Positions 1 through 8,634 of a stretch of 64,000 bases of DNA are shown piece by piece. Source of the stretch: Corynebacterium bouchesdurhonense (lineage in GTDB: Bacteria > Actinomycetota > Actinomycetes > Mycobacteriales > Mycobacteriaceae); assembly GCF_900078305.2 (NCBI RefSeq), contig NZ_LT546028.1, positions 1,000,570 to 1,064,569 of the forward strand. The letters are read 5' to 3'. The notes below the pieces were generated by a model that saw only the letters and a list, made by a program, of their open reading frames with translations, made no database searches and was not told the DNA's origin. The number at the start of each line of letters is the position of its first letter. The stretch's first letter is position 1. Both the position numbers and the translations under genes were made by a program.

Positions 1-267
1 CACCACCTCGTCCGGCAGCACCGCGGCGTCGGCCCGCAGGCGCATGCGGGGGATGGTGTCCACCGCCAAGTCCACGCCGGAGAGCTGCTCGAAGTAGGCG
101 TTGTGCAGCGGCGCGTACATCTCTAGCACCAGCTGGTCGAACGCCATGGAGCGCGTGCGGTAACGGGGCACACCCACGGGCATCAGCGGGCCCCGGGCGC
201 CGCGGCCGTGGCGGTCGCGGGCGGGCCTGAGGTGCAGCGGCTCGCCGCCGGGGGAGGGGGTGCGCAT
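1..267 (-). CDS. N-terminal part of a zincin-like metallopeptidase family protein (Rv3259 type)
   Basis: The gene runs off the left edge; 89 codons are inside, read leftwards from ATG at 267. The visible protein has a basic opening with RDRHGRGARGPLMP, then FDQLVLEMYAPL and VDLAVDTIPRMR. This is the conserved start of the small actinobacterial metallopeptidase family found next to the DUF3499 and manB genes (Rv3259 in M. tuberculosis). The HExxH catalytic motif would lie outside the window, so activity cannot be judged. It is divergent from the DUF3499 gene, about 95 nt apart. Confidence 0.8.
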   Translation of the reverse strand, partial: MRTPSPGGEPLHLRPARDRHGRGARGPLMPVGVPRYRTRSMAFDQLVLEMYAPLHNAYFEQLSGVDLAVDTIPRMRLRADAAVLPDEVV

Positions 268-347
268 GGCGGTTGATCATAGGTCTGCGTGGCCGGGCGG
301 AGGGTGGGGCGCGCCGCGTCGCGTCGCCAAAAACTCAACCTCGGGTT

Positions 348-353
348 TAGACT
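348..353 (+). promoter_or_regulatory. -10 hexamer TAGACT for a leaderless DUF3499 transcript
   Basis: TAGACT ends 8 nt before the GTG at 362 and no ribosome binding site precedes that GTG. The spacing fits transcription starting at or next to the start codon. This is inferred from sequence only. Confidence 0.5.
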
Positions 354-361
354 TGCGAGTC

Positions 362-853
362 GTGAGTACGTTCCGTCGTTGTTGCCGCCCGGGCTGCGGC
401 CGCCCAGCTGTGGCCACGCTCGTGTACGCCTACGCGGAATCCACCGCGGTGATCGGCCCGTTGGCCCCCGCGCCGGATCCGCACGCCTGGGATTTGTGCG
501 AGCGCCACTCCGCCCACATCACCGCCCCCGTGGGCTGGGAACTCGTGCGCGTGGAGCAGGTGGACATCACCGACGACGAGCTCGAGGCGATGGACGAGGA
601 AGACCTCACCGCCCTCGCCCAGGCCGTGCGCGAGGCGGGCCGCGTGACCACCGGCCTGGTGGACACCTCGAAGGACCCGATCGAGTACGGCGCGGCGCAC
701 GACTTCAACGACCCGGAGACCTCCAACCACCCCGTGCACCGCACCAAGCGGGTGGAGGAGCAGGCGGCGGCGCAGAAGGCGGCGCGCCGCTCCCACCTGC
801 GCGTGGTGCCGGAGCCGGGCGCAGAGCCGGGCACGGACCCGGGCGCGAACTAA
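362..853 (+). CDS. DUF3499 family protein
   Basis: 163 residues, function unknown. The family signature CCRPGCGRPAVATLVY, then ESTAVIGPL and WDLCERHS, is at the N-terminus; its Cys and His residues could bind a metal. The C-terminal third is charged and of low complexity. The reading frame opens upstream of 362, but the conserved family start and the -10 at 348-353 place the GTG at 362. It is the conserved upstream neighbour of manB in corynebacteria and mycobacteria. Confidence 0.8.
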   Translation: MSTFRRCCRPGCGRPAVATLVYAYAESTAVIGPLAPAPDPHAWDLCERHSAHITAPVGWELVRVEQVDITDDELEAMDEEDLTALAQAVREAGRVTTGLVDTSKDPIEYGAAHDFNDPETSNHPVHRTKRVEEQAAAQKAARRSHLRVVPEPGAEPGTDPGAN

Positions 854-863
854 GCTAGCCGGC

Positions 864-2231
864 ATGGCAGCAACAGAACCAGACGTGCTTGACAAGGTCA
901 TCAAGGCCTACGACATCCGCGGCGTGGTCGGCGAAACCATCGACGCGGACTTCACCCGCCGCGCCGGCGCCGCGTTCGCGCACATCCTGCGCCGCGAGGG
1001 CGAGACCGCCATCGCCGTCGGCCACGACATGCGCCCCTCCTCCCCGGAGCTCGCGGCCGCGTTCGCGGAGGGCGCCGCGTCCCAGGGCCTGGACGTGATC
1101 GAACTTGGCCTGACCTCCACCGACGAGCTGTACTTCGCCGCCGGCACGCTAGCTTGCGCGGGCGCTATGTTCACCGCCTCGCACAACCCGGCCCAGTACA
1201 ACGGCATCAAGCTGTGCCGCGCAGGTGCCACGCCGGTCTCCACGGACACGGGCCTCGCGGAGATCAAGCAATTGCTTGTCGACGCCCCCTTGGAGCCCGC
1301 GGCCGAGCAAGGGAGCGTCGAGAAGCGAAATGTGCTCCCTGATTACGCGGCGTTCCTGCGCCAACTGGTGCCAGTGCCCGCGAACCGCGCGCTGACGGTG
1401 GCGGTGGACGCCGCGAACGGCATGGCCGGGCTGACTGTGCCGGCGGTGCTGGCGGACATGGACATCCGCCCGCTGTACTTCGAGCTCGACGGCACCTTCC
1501 CCAACCACGAGGCCAACCCGCTCGACCCGAAAAACCTCGAGGACCTGCGGCGCTTCACCGTGGAGCAGGGCGCGGACATCGGGCTCGCCTTCGACGGCGA
1601 CGCGGACCGCTGCTTTGTGGTGGACGAGCGCGGCGAGCCGGTGTCCCCCTCCGCGATCACGGCGCTGATTGCCGCGCGCACGCTGGAGCGCGAGCCGGGC
1701 GCGACCATCATCCACAACCTGATCACCTCCCGCGCCGTGCCGGAGACGGTGGAGGAGCTCGGCGGCACTGCGGTGCGCACGCGCGTGGGGCACTCCTACA
1801 TCAAGGCGGAGATGGCGTCGCGCGGCGCGCTGTTCGGCGGCGAGCACTCCGCCCACTACTACTTCGCCGACTTCTTCAACGCGGATTCCGGCCTGGTGGC
1901 GGCGTTGCACGTTCTTGCGGCGCTGGCTGAGCAGGACGCGCCGCTCTCCGAGCTGATGGCACAGTTTGAGCGCTACGAAGCGTCCGGCGAGATCAACTCC
2001 GAGGTCTCCGACCAGGCCGCCGCCACCCAGCGCGTGCTCGACGCGTTCGCCGACCGCACCGCGCAGGTGGACCGCCTGGACGGCGTGACCGTCACCCTGC
2101 GCGACTCCAAGGCCTGGTTCAACGTGCGCGCCTCCAACACCGAGCCGCTGCTGCGTCTGAACGTGGAGGCGCCGACGCGCGCCGAGGTGGACGAGCTGGT
2201 GCGCGAGATCCTGGGGCTCATCCGCGCGTAG
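864..2231 (+). CDS. manB: Phosphomannomutase/phosphoglucomutase
   Basis: 455 residues, the usual length for bacterial alpha-D-phosphohexomutases. It interconverts mannose-6-phosphate and mannose-1-phosphate (and glucose phosphates), feeding GDP-mannose for mannosylated envelope lipids and glycans. TASHNP holds the phosphoserine (Ser106), FDGDADR (about 243-249) binds Mg, GEHSAHYYF recognises the sugar, and RASNTEPLLRLN near the C-terminus binds phosphate. The start is ATG 864. TAAGCT at 851-856 overlaps the DUF3499 stop and lies 7 nt upstream, so a leaderless transcript is likely. Residues about 138-154 are encoded by an inverted pair of the GCTTNTCGACG repeat, yet the protein there (QLLVDAP, GSVEKRNVLPDY) looks like a normal family sequence. 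Confidence 0.93.
   Translation: MAATEPDVLDKVIKAYDIRGVVGETIDADFTRRAGAAFAHILRREGETAIAVGHDMRPSSPELAAAFAEGAASQGLDVIELGLTSTDELYFAAGTLACAGAMFTASHNPAQYNGIKLCRAGATPVSTDTGLAEIKQLLVDAPLEPAAEQGSVEKRNVLPDYAAFLRQLVPVPANRALTVAVDAANGMAGLTVPAVLADMDIRPLYFELDGTFPNHEANPLDPKNLEDLRRFTVEQGADIGLAFDGDADRCFVVDERGEPVSPSAITALIAARTLEREPGATIIHNLITSRAVPETVEELGGTAVRTRVGHSYIKAEMASRGALFGGEHSAHYYFADFFNADSGLVAALHVLAALAEQDAPLSELMAQFERYEASGEINSEVSDQAAATQRVLDAFADRTAQVDRLDGVTVTLRDSKAWFNVRASNTEPLLRLNVEAPTRAEVDELVREILGLIRA
1274..1326. repeat. Inverted pair of the GCTTNTCGACG repeat inside manB
   Basis: Forward copy at 1274-1285 and reverse copy at 1315-1326. The arms extend through the flanking CCCCTTG and CAAGGG bases to about 19 bp with two mismatches, separated by about 14 nt. 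The whole block is coding and in frame. The reverse arm shares 20 identical bases with the copy downstream of hpf at 13437. Confidence 0.85.
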
Positions 2232-2241
2232 GCTCGCCGGC

Positions 2242-3264
2242 ATGGACAACGCCAGCGAGTACTACGGAGGCGCGGGCCACTATGACCGCGAGACCGTCCG
2301 CTTCTTCGACGTCGCCCACGAGGGCGCCCAGCTACGGGCCGTCGGGGGTGCCGCGCCGCGGCTGGCGCGCCTGCGGGGGATGCAGCCGCGCTCGCTGGTG
2401 GTGGTGGGCACCGACCAGACCGCGCTCGCTGCCGCCCGCGCGAGCGTGGCGCTACAGGGCCCGCTAGAGCTGCCCGTGGTGGTCGCCGGCGCGCTGCCGG
2501 CCTACGTCGGCCCGCTGGATGTGGTGCTGTTCGCCGGCGACGCCGGTTCGCGCGAGGAGGACCTGCGCGGCTTGCTCACGGCCGCGGCCCGCGGGGCGGA
2601 GACGGTGCTCGCGGGTCCCGCCAGGGGGCTTTTGCTTGACGACGCACCCGCAGCCGCAACCGTCATCCCCGCCCTGCCCACCGCCGCCGGGCCCTCCCCG
2701 GCGCGGACAATGGCCGCCGTGGGCGCGGTGCTGGCCGCCCTGACGCACGACGCGGCCGTGATCGCCGAGCAGTGCGATCTGCTCGCAGACGCCGTGGACG
2801 AGGAGCTCGCCTCCCTGTCGCCCGAGCGCGACGCTGGCGTGAACCCCGCCCGCCAGCTGCGCGAGTTCGCAGAGGGCGCGCGAGTGCTACACTCCGGCGC
2901 TGGGCCCACCGGGGCCGCGGTTGCCGAGCTTGCCGCGCACCTGTGGTCGGCGCGCGGCATCCCGTCTGGCTACGTGCACCCGGAGGAGCTGGCGCTGGCC
3001 CTCGAGGATGCCGGAGGGACCGCTCCGGCCGGGCAGGACCTCTTCCACGACCCGTTCCTGGACGGGCCGCTGCAGCTGGTACCGTTGAAGACCGTTCTTT
3101 GGGCGCAGCGGGACACGGCTGCGCCCAACACGCGCGCCGAGGCGGTCGACGCGGCAGCTTCCGCGGGCGAGGCGGTGGAGGCGCTGCGCCTGGTGACGCG
3201 CGCCTTCGCCGCGACCGCGTTCCACGGCGGGTTCGACGGCGGGTTCGACGGCGCCGCGGAGTAG
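2242..3264 (+). CDS. TobH-like protein (phosphosugar isomerase-like/SIS fold)
   Basis: 340 residues, related to the actinobacterial proteins annotated TobH between manB and manA (Rv3256c in M. tuberculosis). An Ala-rich nucleotide- or sugar-binding-type fold is suggested by LVVVGTDQTALAAARASVAL and VVLFAGDAGSREEDL. The exact reaction is unknown. Position suggests a role in mannose phosphate metabolism. Start ATG 2242; TAGGCT at 2229-2234 overlaps the manB stop and ends 7 nt before the ATG, the same layout as at manB. A variant repeat copy (GCTTGACGACG, 2634) encodes LLLDDAP. Confidence 0.7.
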   Translation: MDNASEYYGGAGHYDRETVRFFDVAHEGAQLRAVGGAAPRLARLRGMQPRSLVVVGTDQTALAAARASVALQGPLELPVVVAGALPAYVGPLDVVLFAGDAGSREEDLRGLLTAAARGAETVLAGPARGLLLDDAPAAATVIPALPTAAGPSPARTMAAVGAVLAALTHDAAVIAEQCDLLADAVDEELASLSPERDAGVNPARQLREFAEGARVLHSGAGPTGAAVAELAAHLWSARGIPSGYVHPEELALALEDAGGTAPAGQDLFHDPFLDGPLQLVPLKTVLWAQRDTAAPNTRAEAVDAAASAGEAVEALRLVTRAFAATAFHGGFDGGFDGAAE

Positions 3265-3278
3265 GAGGAGTGGAGTCA

Positions 3279-4442
3279 ATGGAACACCTCGAGGGAGCCC
3301 TGCGCGCATACCCGTGGGGGTCACGCACCCTGCTCGCGCAGCTGCGCGGCACCGAGTGCCCCTCGGCGGCCCCGGAGGCGGAGCTGTGGTTCGGCGCCCA
3401 CCCGGCGGCGCCCTCTTTGGTGGGCGGCCGGCCGCTGGACCAGGTCATCGCGCAGGATCCGGTGGCGGCCCTCGGCGAGCGCGTGGTGGCCGAGCACGGC
3501 GAGCAGCTGCCGTTTTTGGTCAAGCTGCTGGCGGCGGACGAGCCCCTGTCCATCCAGGCGCACCCGTCGAAGGAGCAAGCGGCCGAGGGCTTCGCCCGCG
3601 AGAACGCGCTGGGCATCCCGTTGGATGACCCGCGGCGCAACTACAAGGACCCGAACCCAAAGCCTGAGCTGATCATCGCGCTCACCCCGTTCCGCGCCCT
3701 GGCCGGATTCCGGCCGCCGCAGCGCACCCGCCAGCTCTTCGAGTCCTTGCCCGGCATTGAGCGCTACGCCGCGATGTTCGACCCGCAGCAGCCGGGTGAG
3801 AGCCTGCGCGCGGTGTTCACCACGCTGATCTCCCTGCCAACCGGGCTGCGCCTGGAGCTCCTGGACGAGGTCGCGGCGTCGGCCGAGTCCCTGCGCGCGG
3901 GTGCCGCGGAGGCGTGGATGCGCGACGCCGCCGAGACCTTCCTACAGCTGGCGGAGCGCTACCCCGGCGACGTGGGCGCGCTCGCGGCGCTGATGCTCAA
4001 CGTGGTGTCGCTGCAGCCGGGCGAGGCGCTGTTCCTGGCCGCCGGCCGCCCGCACGCCTACCTGTCGGGGCTCGGCGTGGAGGTCATGGCCAACTCCGAC
4101 AACGTGCTGCGCGGGGGCCTAACTTCCAAGCACGTCGACGTGCCGGAGCTGGCCCGGGTGCTGCAGTTCGCCGCGCTGGAGGACCCGGAGGCGCCGCGCA
4201 CCCAGTCGGGCTCCACCACGGATTTTGACGTGCCGGGCGAGTACTTCCGCGTCAGCAGGCACCACCTCGGCGCGGGGGAGGCGCTGCGCGCCGACTGGGA
4301 CGGGCCCGCCGTGGTGCTGTGCACCGCCGGCGGCACCGCCGAGCTCTCCCCGGGCCAGGCCGTGTGGATCCCGGCCTCCGACACCGCCGCAAACCTCACC
4401 GCGGGCGAGGCCGGCGCAGACCTGTTCTACGTGCGCGTTTAG
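3279..4442 (+). CDS. manA: Mannose-6-phosphate isomerase, class I
   Basis: 387 residues, cupin-fold type I phosphomannose isomerase, converting fructose-6-phosphate to mannose-6-phosphate. YPWGSRTLLAQ near the N-terminus, FLVKLLAADEPLSIQAHPSKEQA (zinc ligands at QAHP), NPKPELIIALTPF and LAAGRPHAYLSG are family signatures. The start is ATG 3279, with GGAGGAG at 3263-3269 about 9 nt upstream; a GTG at 3270 overlaps the ribosome binding site and is less likely. It completes the manB-TobH-manA group. Its TAG stop overlaps the stop of the convergent gene by 2 nt. Confidence 0.93.
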   Translation: MEHLEGALRAYPWGSRTLLAQLRGTECPSAAPEAELWFGAHPAAPSLVGGRPLDQVIAQDPVAALGERVVAEHGEQLPFLVKLLAADEPLSIQAHPSKEQAAEGFARENALGIPLDDPRRNYKDPNPKPELIIALTPFRALAGFRPPQRTRQLFESLPGIERYAAMFDPQQPGESLRAVFTTLISLPTGLRLELLDEVAASAESLRAGAAEAWMRDAAETFLQLAERYPGDVGALAALMLNVVSLQPGEALFLAAGRPHAYLSGLGVEVMANSDNVLRGGLTSKHVDVPELARVLQFAALEDPEAPRTQSGSTTDFDVPGEYFRVSRHHLGAGEALRADWDGPAVVLCTAGGTAELSPGQAVWIPASDTAANLTAGEAGADLFYVRV

Positions 4443-5128
4443 GGCGCCCCGGCGCCGGCTGCCTCGCGCTCCGGCTGCGGCACCGCCGTCTGCTCCGTTG
4501 CCGGAGTGGGCTCGGACGGCTCCGTCGGGGACTGCTCGGAGGTGGCCGGGGGCTCGGCGCCCGGCTTGGATGTCGGCTCGGATTCGCTGGTAGCCGGCGA
4601 CGCGGTAGGCGCTGATGACGGCACAGTCGCGGAGCCGGTGGGGCGCGTGGTCCTCTCCGTGGCCGCGGGGTCGTCGGAGCCGGTAGCGGTGCCCGCGGCG
4701 GCGCCGGCGGCGGTGGCGGTTGCGGACGACGCGGTCGCGGGCAGCACGTTCGTCGGCCGGTACACGGTTCCCGGTGCCGGGTCCGCGGACGGCTTGGGCG
4801 CCGCCATCACGGCGTGCGGTGGGGCCAGCGGATCCGCCTCAACCCGGTAGCTCGGGTTGGCCGCGCCGGTGGCCTGGGCGAGGACGTCCTCGCCGCCGCG
4901 CTCCGGGGTGTCGGCGGCGCTCGCCGGTGCGGTGGCGCGCTTGGAGCTGGGTGGCGCCGTGGTGGTGGTGGTTCGCGCTGGCGCGGTGGTGGAAGATTCG
5001 GGGACGGTGTAGCCGGCCGTCGCGGCGTGCTCGGGGCTGGACGCATTCCACACGGCGATACCAACCATGAGGGCCACGGCGAGCCCGACCGCCATAAATA
5101 GGATCGCTCCCCGTTGGTTCTGCCGCAC
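4439..5128 (-). CDS. Membrane-anchored Ala/Thr/Pro/Ser-rich protein, function unknown
   Basis: 229 residues. A short basic N-terminus (VRQNQRG) is followed by one transmembrane helix (FMAVGLAVALMVGIAVW). The rest is a long, disordered, presumably extracytoplasmic region rich in Thr, Ala, Pro and Ser, with no Cys or recognisable domain. The start is GTG 5128, 7 nt after a strong GGAGGT (5141-5136); GTG 5137 overlaps that site. The low-complexity tail could be O-mannosylated, which would fit the neighbouring mannose genes, but that is speculation. Confidence 0.65.
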   Translation of the reverse strand: MRQNQRGAILFMAVGLAVALMVGIAVWNASSPEHAATAGYTVPESSTTAPARTTTTTAPPSSKRATAPASAADTPERGGEDVLAQATGAANPSYRVEADPLAPPHAVMAAPKPSADPAPGTVYRPTNVLPATASSATATAAGAAAGTATGSDDPAATERTTRPTGSATVPSSAPTASPATSESEPTSKPGAEPPATSEQSPTEPSEPTPATEQTAVPQPEREAAGAGAP

Positions 5129-5174
5129 GCCGCTCACCTCCGCCCTTCTAGTAGCGCTGGGATAGTCACGTTTT

Positions 5175-5202
5175 GATAACAGCACGCGTACGCCCTGTTT
5201 AT
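5175..5202. promoter_or_regulatory. Inverted repeat in the divergent intergenic region
   Basis: GATAACAG and CTGTTTAT are arranged as near-inverted arms 12 nt apart around a GC-rich centre, about 50 nt upstream of the membrane-protein start. A further palindrome, CTGTAAACAG, lies at 5321-5330 toward the DUF4259 gene. They could be operators for this divergent region. No regulator can be named. Confidence 0.3.
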
Positions 5203-5387
5203 AACATGAATCGAGGCTCAAACAAAGGCCAGAACGGACAAAGTTTGCGCGGTTTGTACGCGTGTCGGCATCTTGCGGGCAGCCGTGTGCCAGCGCTGTG
5301 CCAGTGCGCGTCTCGCGCCGCTGTAAACAGGCGTATATAAAGCTCGTAAGAGAGTATGCACGCACAACCCATGAAAGGGGCACCCCG

Positions 5388-5756
5388 ATGAGCACGTGGG
5401 ACCGGGAGATCTTCTCCGCCGATGAGAACGCCGACTTCCTCGACGAGCTGGCGCAGCTCGAGCCGGAGGAGGTGCTGGAGGCGGTGAACGACGCGGTGCT
5501 GCTCGCCGCGGACGGCGCCAGCGCCAGCGAGGAGGAGACGCTCAACGGCCGGGCGGCTGCCACCATCGCCGCTATCTGGTCGGGCGCGCCGTTCTCCGCG
5601 GGCGAGATCGCCGACGCCTACCCCTTCATCCGCTCCAACCCGGGCGAGATCAGTGAGCAGCTCTCCGAGGCCGCGGCCGCAGTGCTCGAGGCCGCGCAGG
5701 CCGACGGCACGGACGCAGCCGAGGATATCGACCAGTTCCTCGAAGCCCTCGCCTAA
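5388..5756 (+). CDS. DUF4259 domain-containing protein
   Basis: 122 residues, acidic. MSTWDREIFSADENADFLDEL matches the start of the DUF4259 family (typically MGTWDxxxFDND...DFLDEL). The function is unknown; these small proteins often occur as stand-alone genes. ATG 5388 follows AAAGGGG by 7 nt. The frame is open upstream to 5262 but that part shows no family similarity. About 260 nt separate it from the divergent membrane-protein gene. Confidence 0.75.
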   Translation: MSTWDREIFSADENADFLDELAQLEPEEVLEAVNDAVLLAADGASASEEETLNGRAAATIAAIWSGAPFSAGEIADAYPFIRSNPGEISEQLSEAAAAVLEAAQADGTDAAEDIDQFLEALA

Positions 5757-5760
5757 CCGG

Positions 5761-5790
5761 CCAGCTACGGCCAGCGACAGCCAGCTACAG
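5761..5790 (+). repeat. Three 10-bp direct repeats upstream of ahcY
   Basis: Three adjacent copies of CCAGCKACRG occupy 5761-5770, 5771-5780 and 5781-5790. A TACAGT hexamer (5786-5791) overlaps the last copy and could be the ahcY -10 element. Confidence 0.6.
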
Positions 5791-5870
5791 TGGGTGCGGT
5801 CAAGGCCGCGCCCGCATTGGCGCGCCCGGAAAACGCATGAGCGAACCAGTAACCCCAGGAGGCGGTACCA

Positions 5871-7325
5871 ATGGCGGACCAGCAGGCCGAGCAGGCCCAG
5901 TACAAGATCGCGGACATCTCACTGCACGAGTCCGGCCGCAAGCAGATCGAGCTCGCGGAGTACGAGATGCCCGGGCTGATGGCGTTGCGCGAGGAGTACG
6001 CCGCGGAGCAGCCGCTGCGGGGCGCGCGCATCGCCGGCTCGATCCACATGACCACCCAGACCGCGGTGCTGATTGAGACGCTCACCGCGCTCGGTGCGGA
6101 GGTGCGCTGGGCGTCGTGCAACATTTTCTCGACGGAGGATGCGGCGGCGGCTGCGGTGGTCGTCGGCAAGCAAGGCTCCGCCGAGCGCCCGCAGGGCGTG
6201 CCCGTCTTCGCCTGGAAGGGTGAAACCCTGGACGAGTACTGGTGGTGCCTGCGCCAGGTGTTCGACTGGGGCGACGGCGTGTACCCGAACATGATCCTGG
6301 ACGACGGCGGCGACGCCACCATGGCCGTGATCAAGGGCACCGAGTTTGAGAAGGCCGGTGCCGTGCCGCAGCCGCAGGAGGGTGACTCGGACGAGCAGAT
6401 CGCGTTCTTCAACATGCTGCGCGAGGTGCTGGCGGAGGACAACACCCGCTGGACCACCACCGCGCGCGAGGTCAAGGGCGTGACGGAGGAGACCACCACC
6501 GGCGTGCACCGCCTCTACCACTTTGCCAAGGAGGGCCTGCTGCCCTTCCCGGCCATGAACGTCAACGACGCGGTGACCAAGTCCAAGTTCGACAACCGCT
6601 ACGGCACCCGCCACAGCGTCATCGACGGCATCAACCGCGCCACCGACGTGCTCATCGGCGGCAAGCGCGCGCTGGTGTGCGGCTACGGCGACGTGGGCAA
6701 GGGCGTCGCCGAGGCGCTGGACGGCCAGGGCGCGATCGTGTCCGTGACGGAGGCTGACCCGATCAACGCGCTGCAGGCGCTCATGGACGGCTACCAGGTG
6801 GTCACCGTGGACGACGCGATCGCAGACGCGGACATCGTGATCACCGCCACCGGCAACCTGGGCATCATCACCTTCGACCACATGCTGCAGATGAAGGACC
6901 ACGCCATTTTGGGCAACATCGGTCACTTCGACAACGAGATCGACATGCACTCGCTGCTGCACCGCGACGACGTCACGCGCACCACCGTGAAGCCGCAGGT
7001 GGACCTGTTCGACCTGCCCAGCGGCAACTCGATCATCGTGCTGTCCGAGGGTCGCCTGCTCAACCTGGGCAACGCCACGGGCCACCCGTCCTTCGTCATG
7101 TCCAACTCGTTCGCGGACCAGACCATCGCACAGATTGAGCTGTTCACCAACGGCGCGGAGTACGACAACGAGGTCTACCGCCTGCCCAAGATCCTGGACG
7201 AGAAGGTCGCGCGCATCCACGTCGAGGCGCTCGGCGGCACGCTCACGGAGCTGACCAAGGAGCAGGCCGAGTACATCGGCGTTGACGTGGCCGGCCCGTT
7301 CAAGCCCGAGCACTACCGGTACTAG
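5871..7325 (+). CDS. ahcY: Adenosylhomocysteinase
   Basis: 484 residues, full length. It hydrolyses S-adenosylhomocysteine to adenosine and homocysteine with bound NAD, recycling the methylation by-product. [17 protein letters not shown] and NIFSTED form the substrate site, [17 protein letters not shown] carries the catalytic Lys/Asp region, GYGDVGKG (about residue 271) binds NAD, and KPEHYRY is the conserved C-terminus that reaches a neighbouring subunit. ATG 5871 has AGGAGG at 5857-5862, spacing 8. tmk follows after 4 nt, so the two are probably co-transcribed. Confidence 0.96.
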   Translation: MADQQAEQAQYKIADISLHESGRKQIELAEYEMPGLMALREEYAAEQPLRGARIAGSIHMTTQTAVLIETLTALGAEVRWASCNIFSTEDAAAAAVVVGKQGSAERPQGVPVFAWKGETLDEYWWCLRQVFDWGDGVYPNMILDDGGDATMAVIKGTEFEKAGAVPQPQEGDSDEQIAFFNMLREVLAEDNTRWTTTAREVKGVTEETTTGVHRLYHFAKEGLLPFPAMNVNDAVTKSKFDNRYGTRHSVIDGINRATDVLIGGKRALVCGYGDVGKGVAEALDGQGAIVSVTEADPINALQALMDGYQVVTVDDAIADADIVITATGNLGIITFDHMLQMKDHAILGNIGHFDNEIDMHSLLHRDDVTRTTVKPQVDLFDLPSGNSIIVLSEGRLLNLGNATGHPSFVMSNSFADQTIAQIELFTNGAEYDNEVYRLPKILDEKVARIHVEALGGTLTELTKEQAEYIGVDVAGPFKPEHYRY

Positions 7326-7329
7326 GCGC

Positions 7330-7935
7330 ATGATCATCGCAGTTGAGGGGATCGACGGTGCCGGGAAGCACACGCTTGTCGACGCAACCTTGCAGCGCAT
7401 TCCCGCAACCACCCTCGCCTTCCCGCGCTACGCGGACTCCGCCGCGGCCCAGCTCGCGCAGGCGGCCCTGCACGGCAAGATGGGGGACATGGCGGACTCG
7501 GCCTACGCCATGGCCGCCATGTTCGCGCTGGACCGCCACGGCGCCGCCGACGTGCTGCGCGGGTACGCGGGTGATCCGGAGCGCACCCTGATCCTGGACC
7601 GCTACTGCGCCTCGAACGCGGCCTACACCTGGGCGCGCACCGGCGACGAGGCGGCGCTTGCGTGGGTGGAGGACCTCGAGTTCGGCCGCCTCGGCCTGCC
7701 GCGTCCGGATCTGCAGGTGCTGCTGCCCACGCCGCCGGGGGTGGCGGGTGAGCGGGCGGAGCGTCGGGAAGCAACTGATGCGCAACGAACCCGCGACCGC
7801 TACGAGCGCGACGACGCGCTGCAGCGCGCCACCTCCGAGGCGTACGCCGAGCTCGCGCGGCGCGGCTGGGCGGGCCGCTGGGTGGTCACGAGCGATCCGG
7901 CGGTTATCATCGATACCATTCGTAGCCTTGCGTAG
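7330..7935 (+). CDS. tmk: Thymidylate kinase
   Basis: 201 residues. It phosphorylates dTMP to dTDP. The P-loop is GIDGAGKHTL at residues 7-16, the DR(Y/H) motif is LDRYCASNAAY, and the lid region RAERREATDAQRTRDRYE is Arg-rich. Start ATG 7330, four bases after the ahcY stop, with no clear ribosome binding site; translational coupling is likely. A copy of the GCTTGTCGACGC repeat (7374-7385) encodes TLVDA directly after the P-loop. Confidence 0.92.
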   Translation: MIIAVEGIDGAGKHTLVDATLQRIPATTLAFPRYADSAAAQLAQAALHGKMGDMADSAYAMAAMFALDRHGAADVLRGYAGDPERTLILDRYCASNAAYTWARTGDEAALAWVEDLEFGRLGLPRPDLQVLLPTPPGVAGERAERREATDAQRTRDRYERDDALQRATSEAYAELARRGWAGRWVVTSDPAVIIDTIRSLA

Positions 7936-7947
7936 AGGAGGAGCGCC

Positions 7948-8631
7948 ATGCCGCCGAGGATCCTGGTCGTCGACGATGACCCCGCCATCAACGAGATGCT
8001 CACGATCGTGCTCGAGGCGGAGGGCTTCGCCACCGAGTCGGTGACCGACGGCGCCGAGGCGGTCGGCGCCTTCCGCTCGTACAACCCGGATCTGATCCTG
8101 CTCGACCTCATGTTGCCGGGCATGAACGGCGTGGACATCTGCCGCGAGATCCGCAAGGAATCCGCCGTGCCGATTGTCATGCTCACCGCGAAAACCGACA
8201 CGGTGGACGTAGTGCTGGGACTGGAGTCCGGGGCGGACGACTACATCACCAAACCCTTCAAGCCGAAGGAGCTCGTCGCCCGCATCCGCGCCCGCCTGCG
8301 CCGCACCGATGAGGACCCGGCCGAGGTGCTCACCATCGGGGACCTGAAGGTGGACGTGCCGCAGCACATGGTCACCCGCGACGGGGAGGAGATCGCGCTC
8401 ACCCCGCTCGAGTTCGACCTGCTGTTGGAGATGGCGCGGCGCCCCAACCAGGTGCACACCCGCGAGGAGCTCTTGGAGAACGTGTGGGGCTACCGCAACG
8501 CATCCGACACGCGCCTCGTCAATGTGCACGTGCAGCGGCTGCGCTCAAAGATCGAGCGCGACCCGGAGAACCCGGAGATCGTCCTCACGGTGCGCGGCGT
8601 GGGGTACAAGACGGGTAAGTCGGGGGTGTAA
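7948..8631 (+). CDS. mtrA: Two-component response regulator MtrA
   Basis: 227 residues, OmpR/PhoB type. The receiver domain has acidic pocket residues D9-D11, the phospho-acceptor D53 in LILLDLMLPGMNG, the conserved T in MLTAKTD and the Lys in KPFKPKELVARIRARL. The winged-helix DNA-binding domain begins near residue 130 (PLEFDLLLEMARRPNQVHTREELLENVWGY). MtrA controls cell-wall and osmotic-stress genes in corynebacteria and mycobacteria. GAGGAGGAG precedes ATG 7948. It lies between tmk and its kinase gene mtrB. Confidence 0.96.
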   Translation: MPPRILVVDDDPAINEMLTIVLEAEGFATESVTDGAEAVGAFRSYNPDLILLDLMLPGMNGVDICREIRKESAVPIVMLTAKTDTVDVVLGLESGADDYITKPFKPKELVARIRARLRRTDEDPAEVLTIGDLKVDVPQHMVTRDGEEIALTPLEFDLLLEMARRPNQVHTREELLENVWGYRNASDTRLVNVHVQRLRSKIERDPENPEIVLTVRGVGYKTGKSGV

Positions 8632-8634
8632 CTC

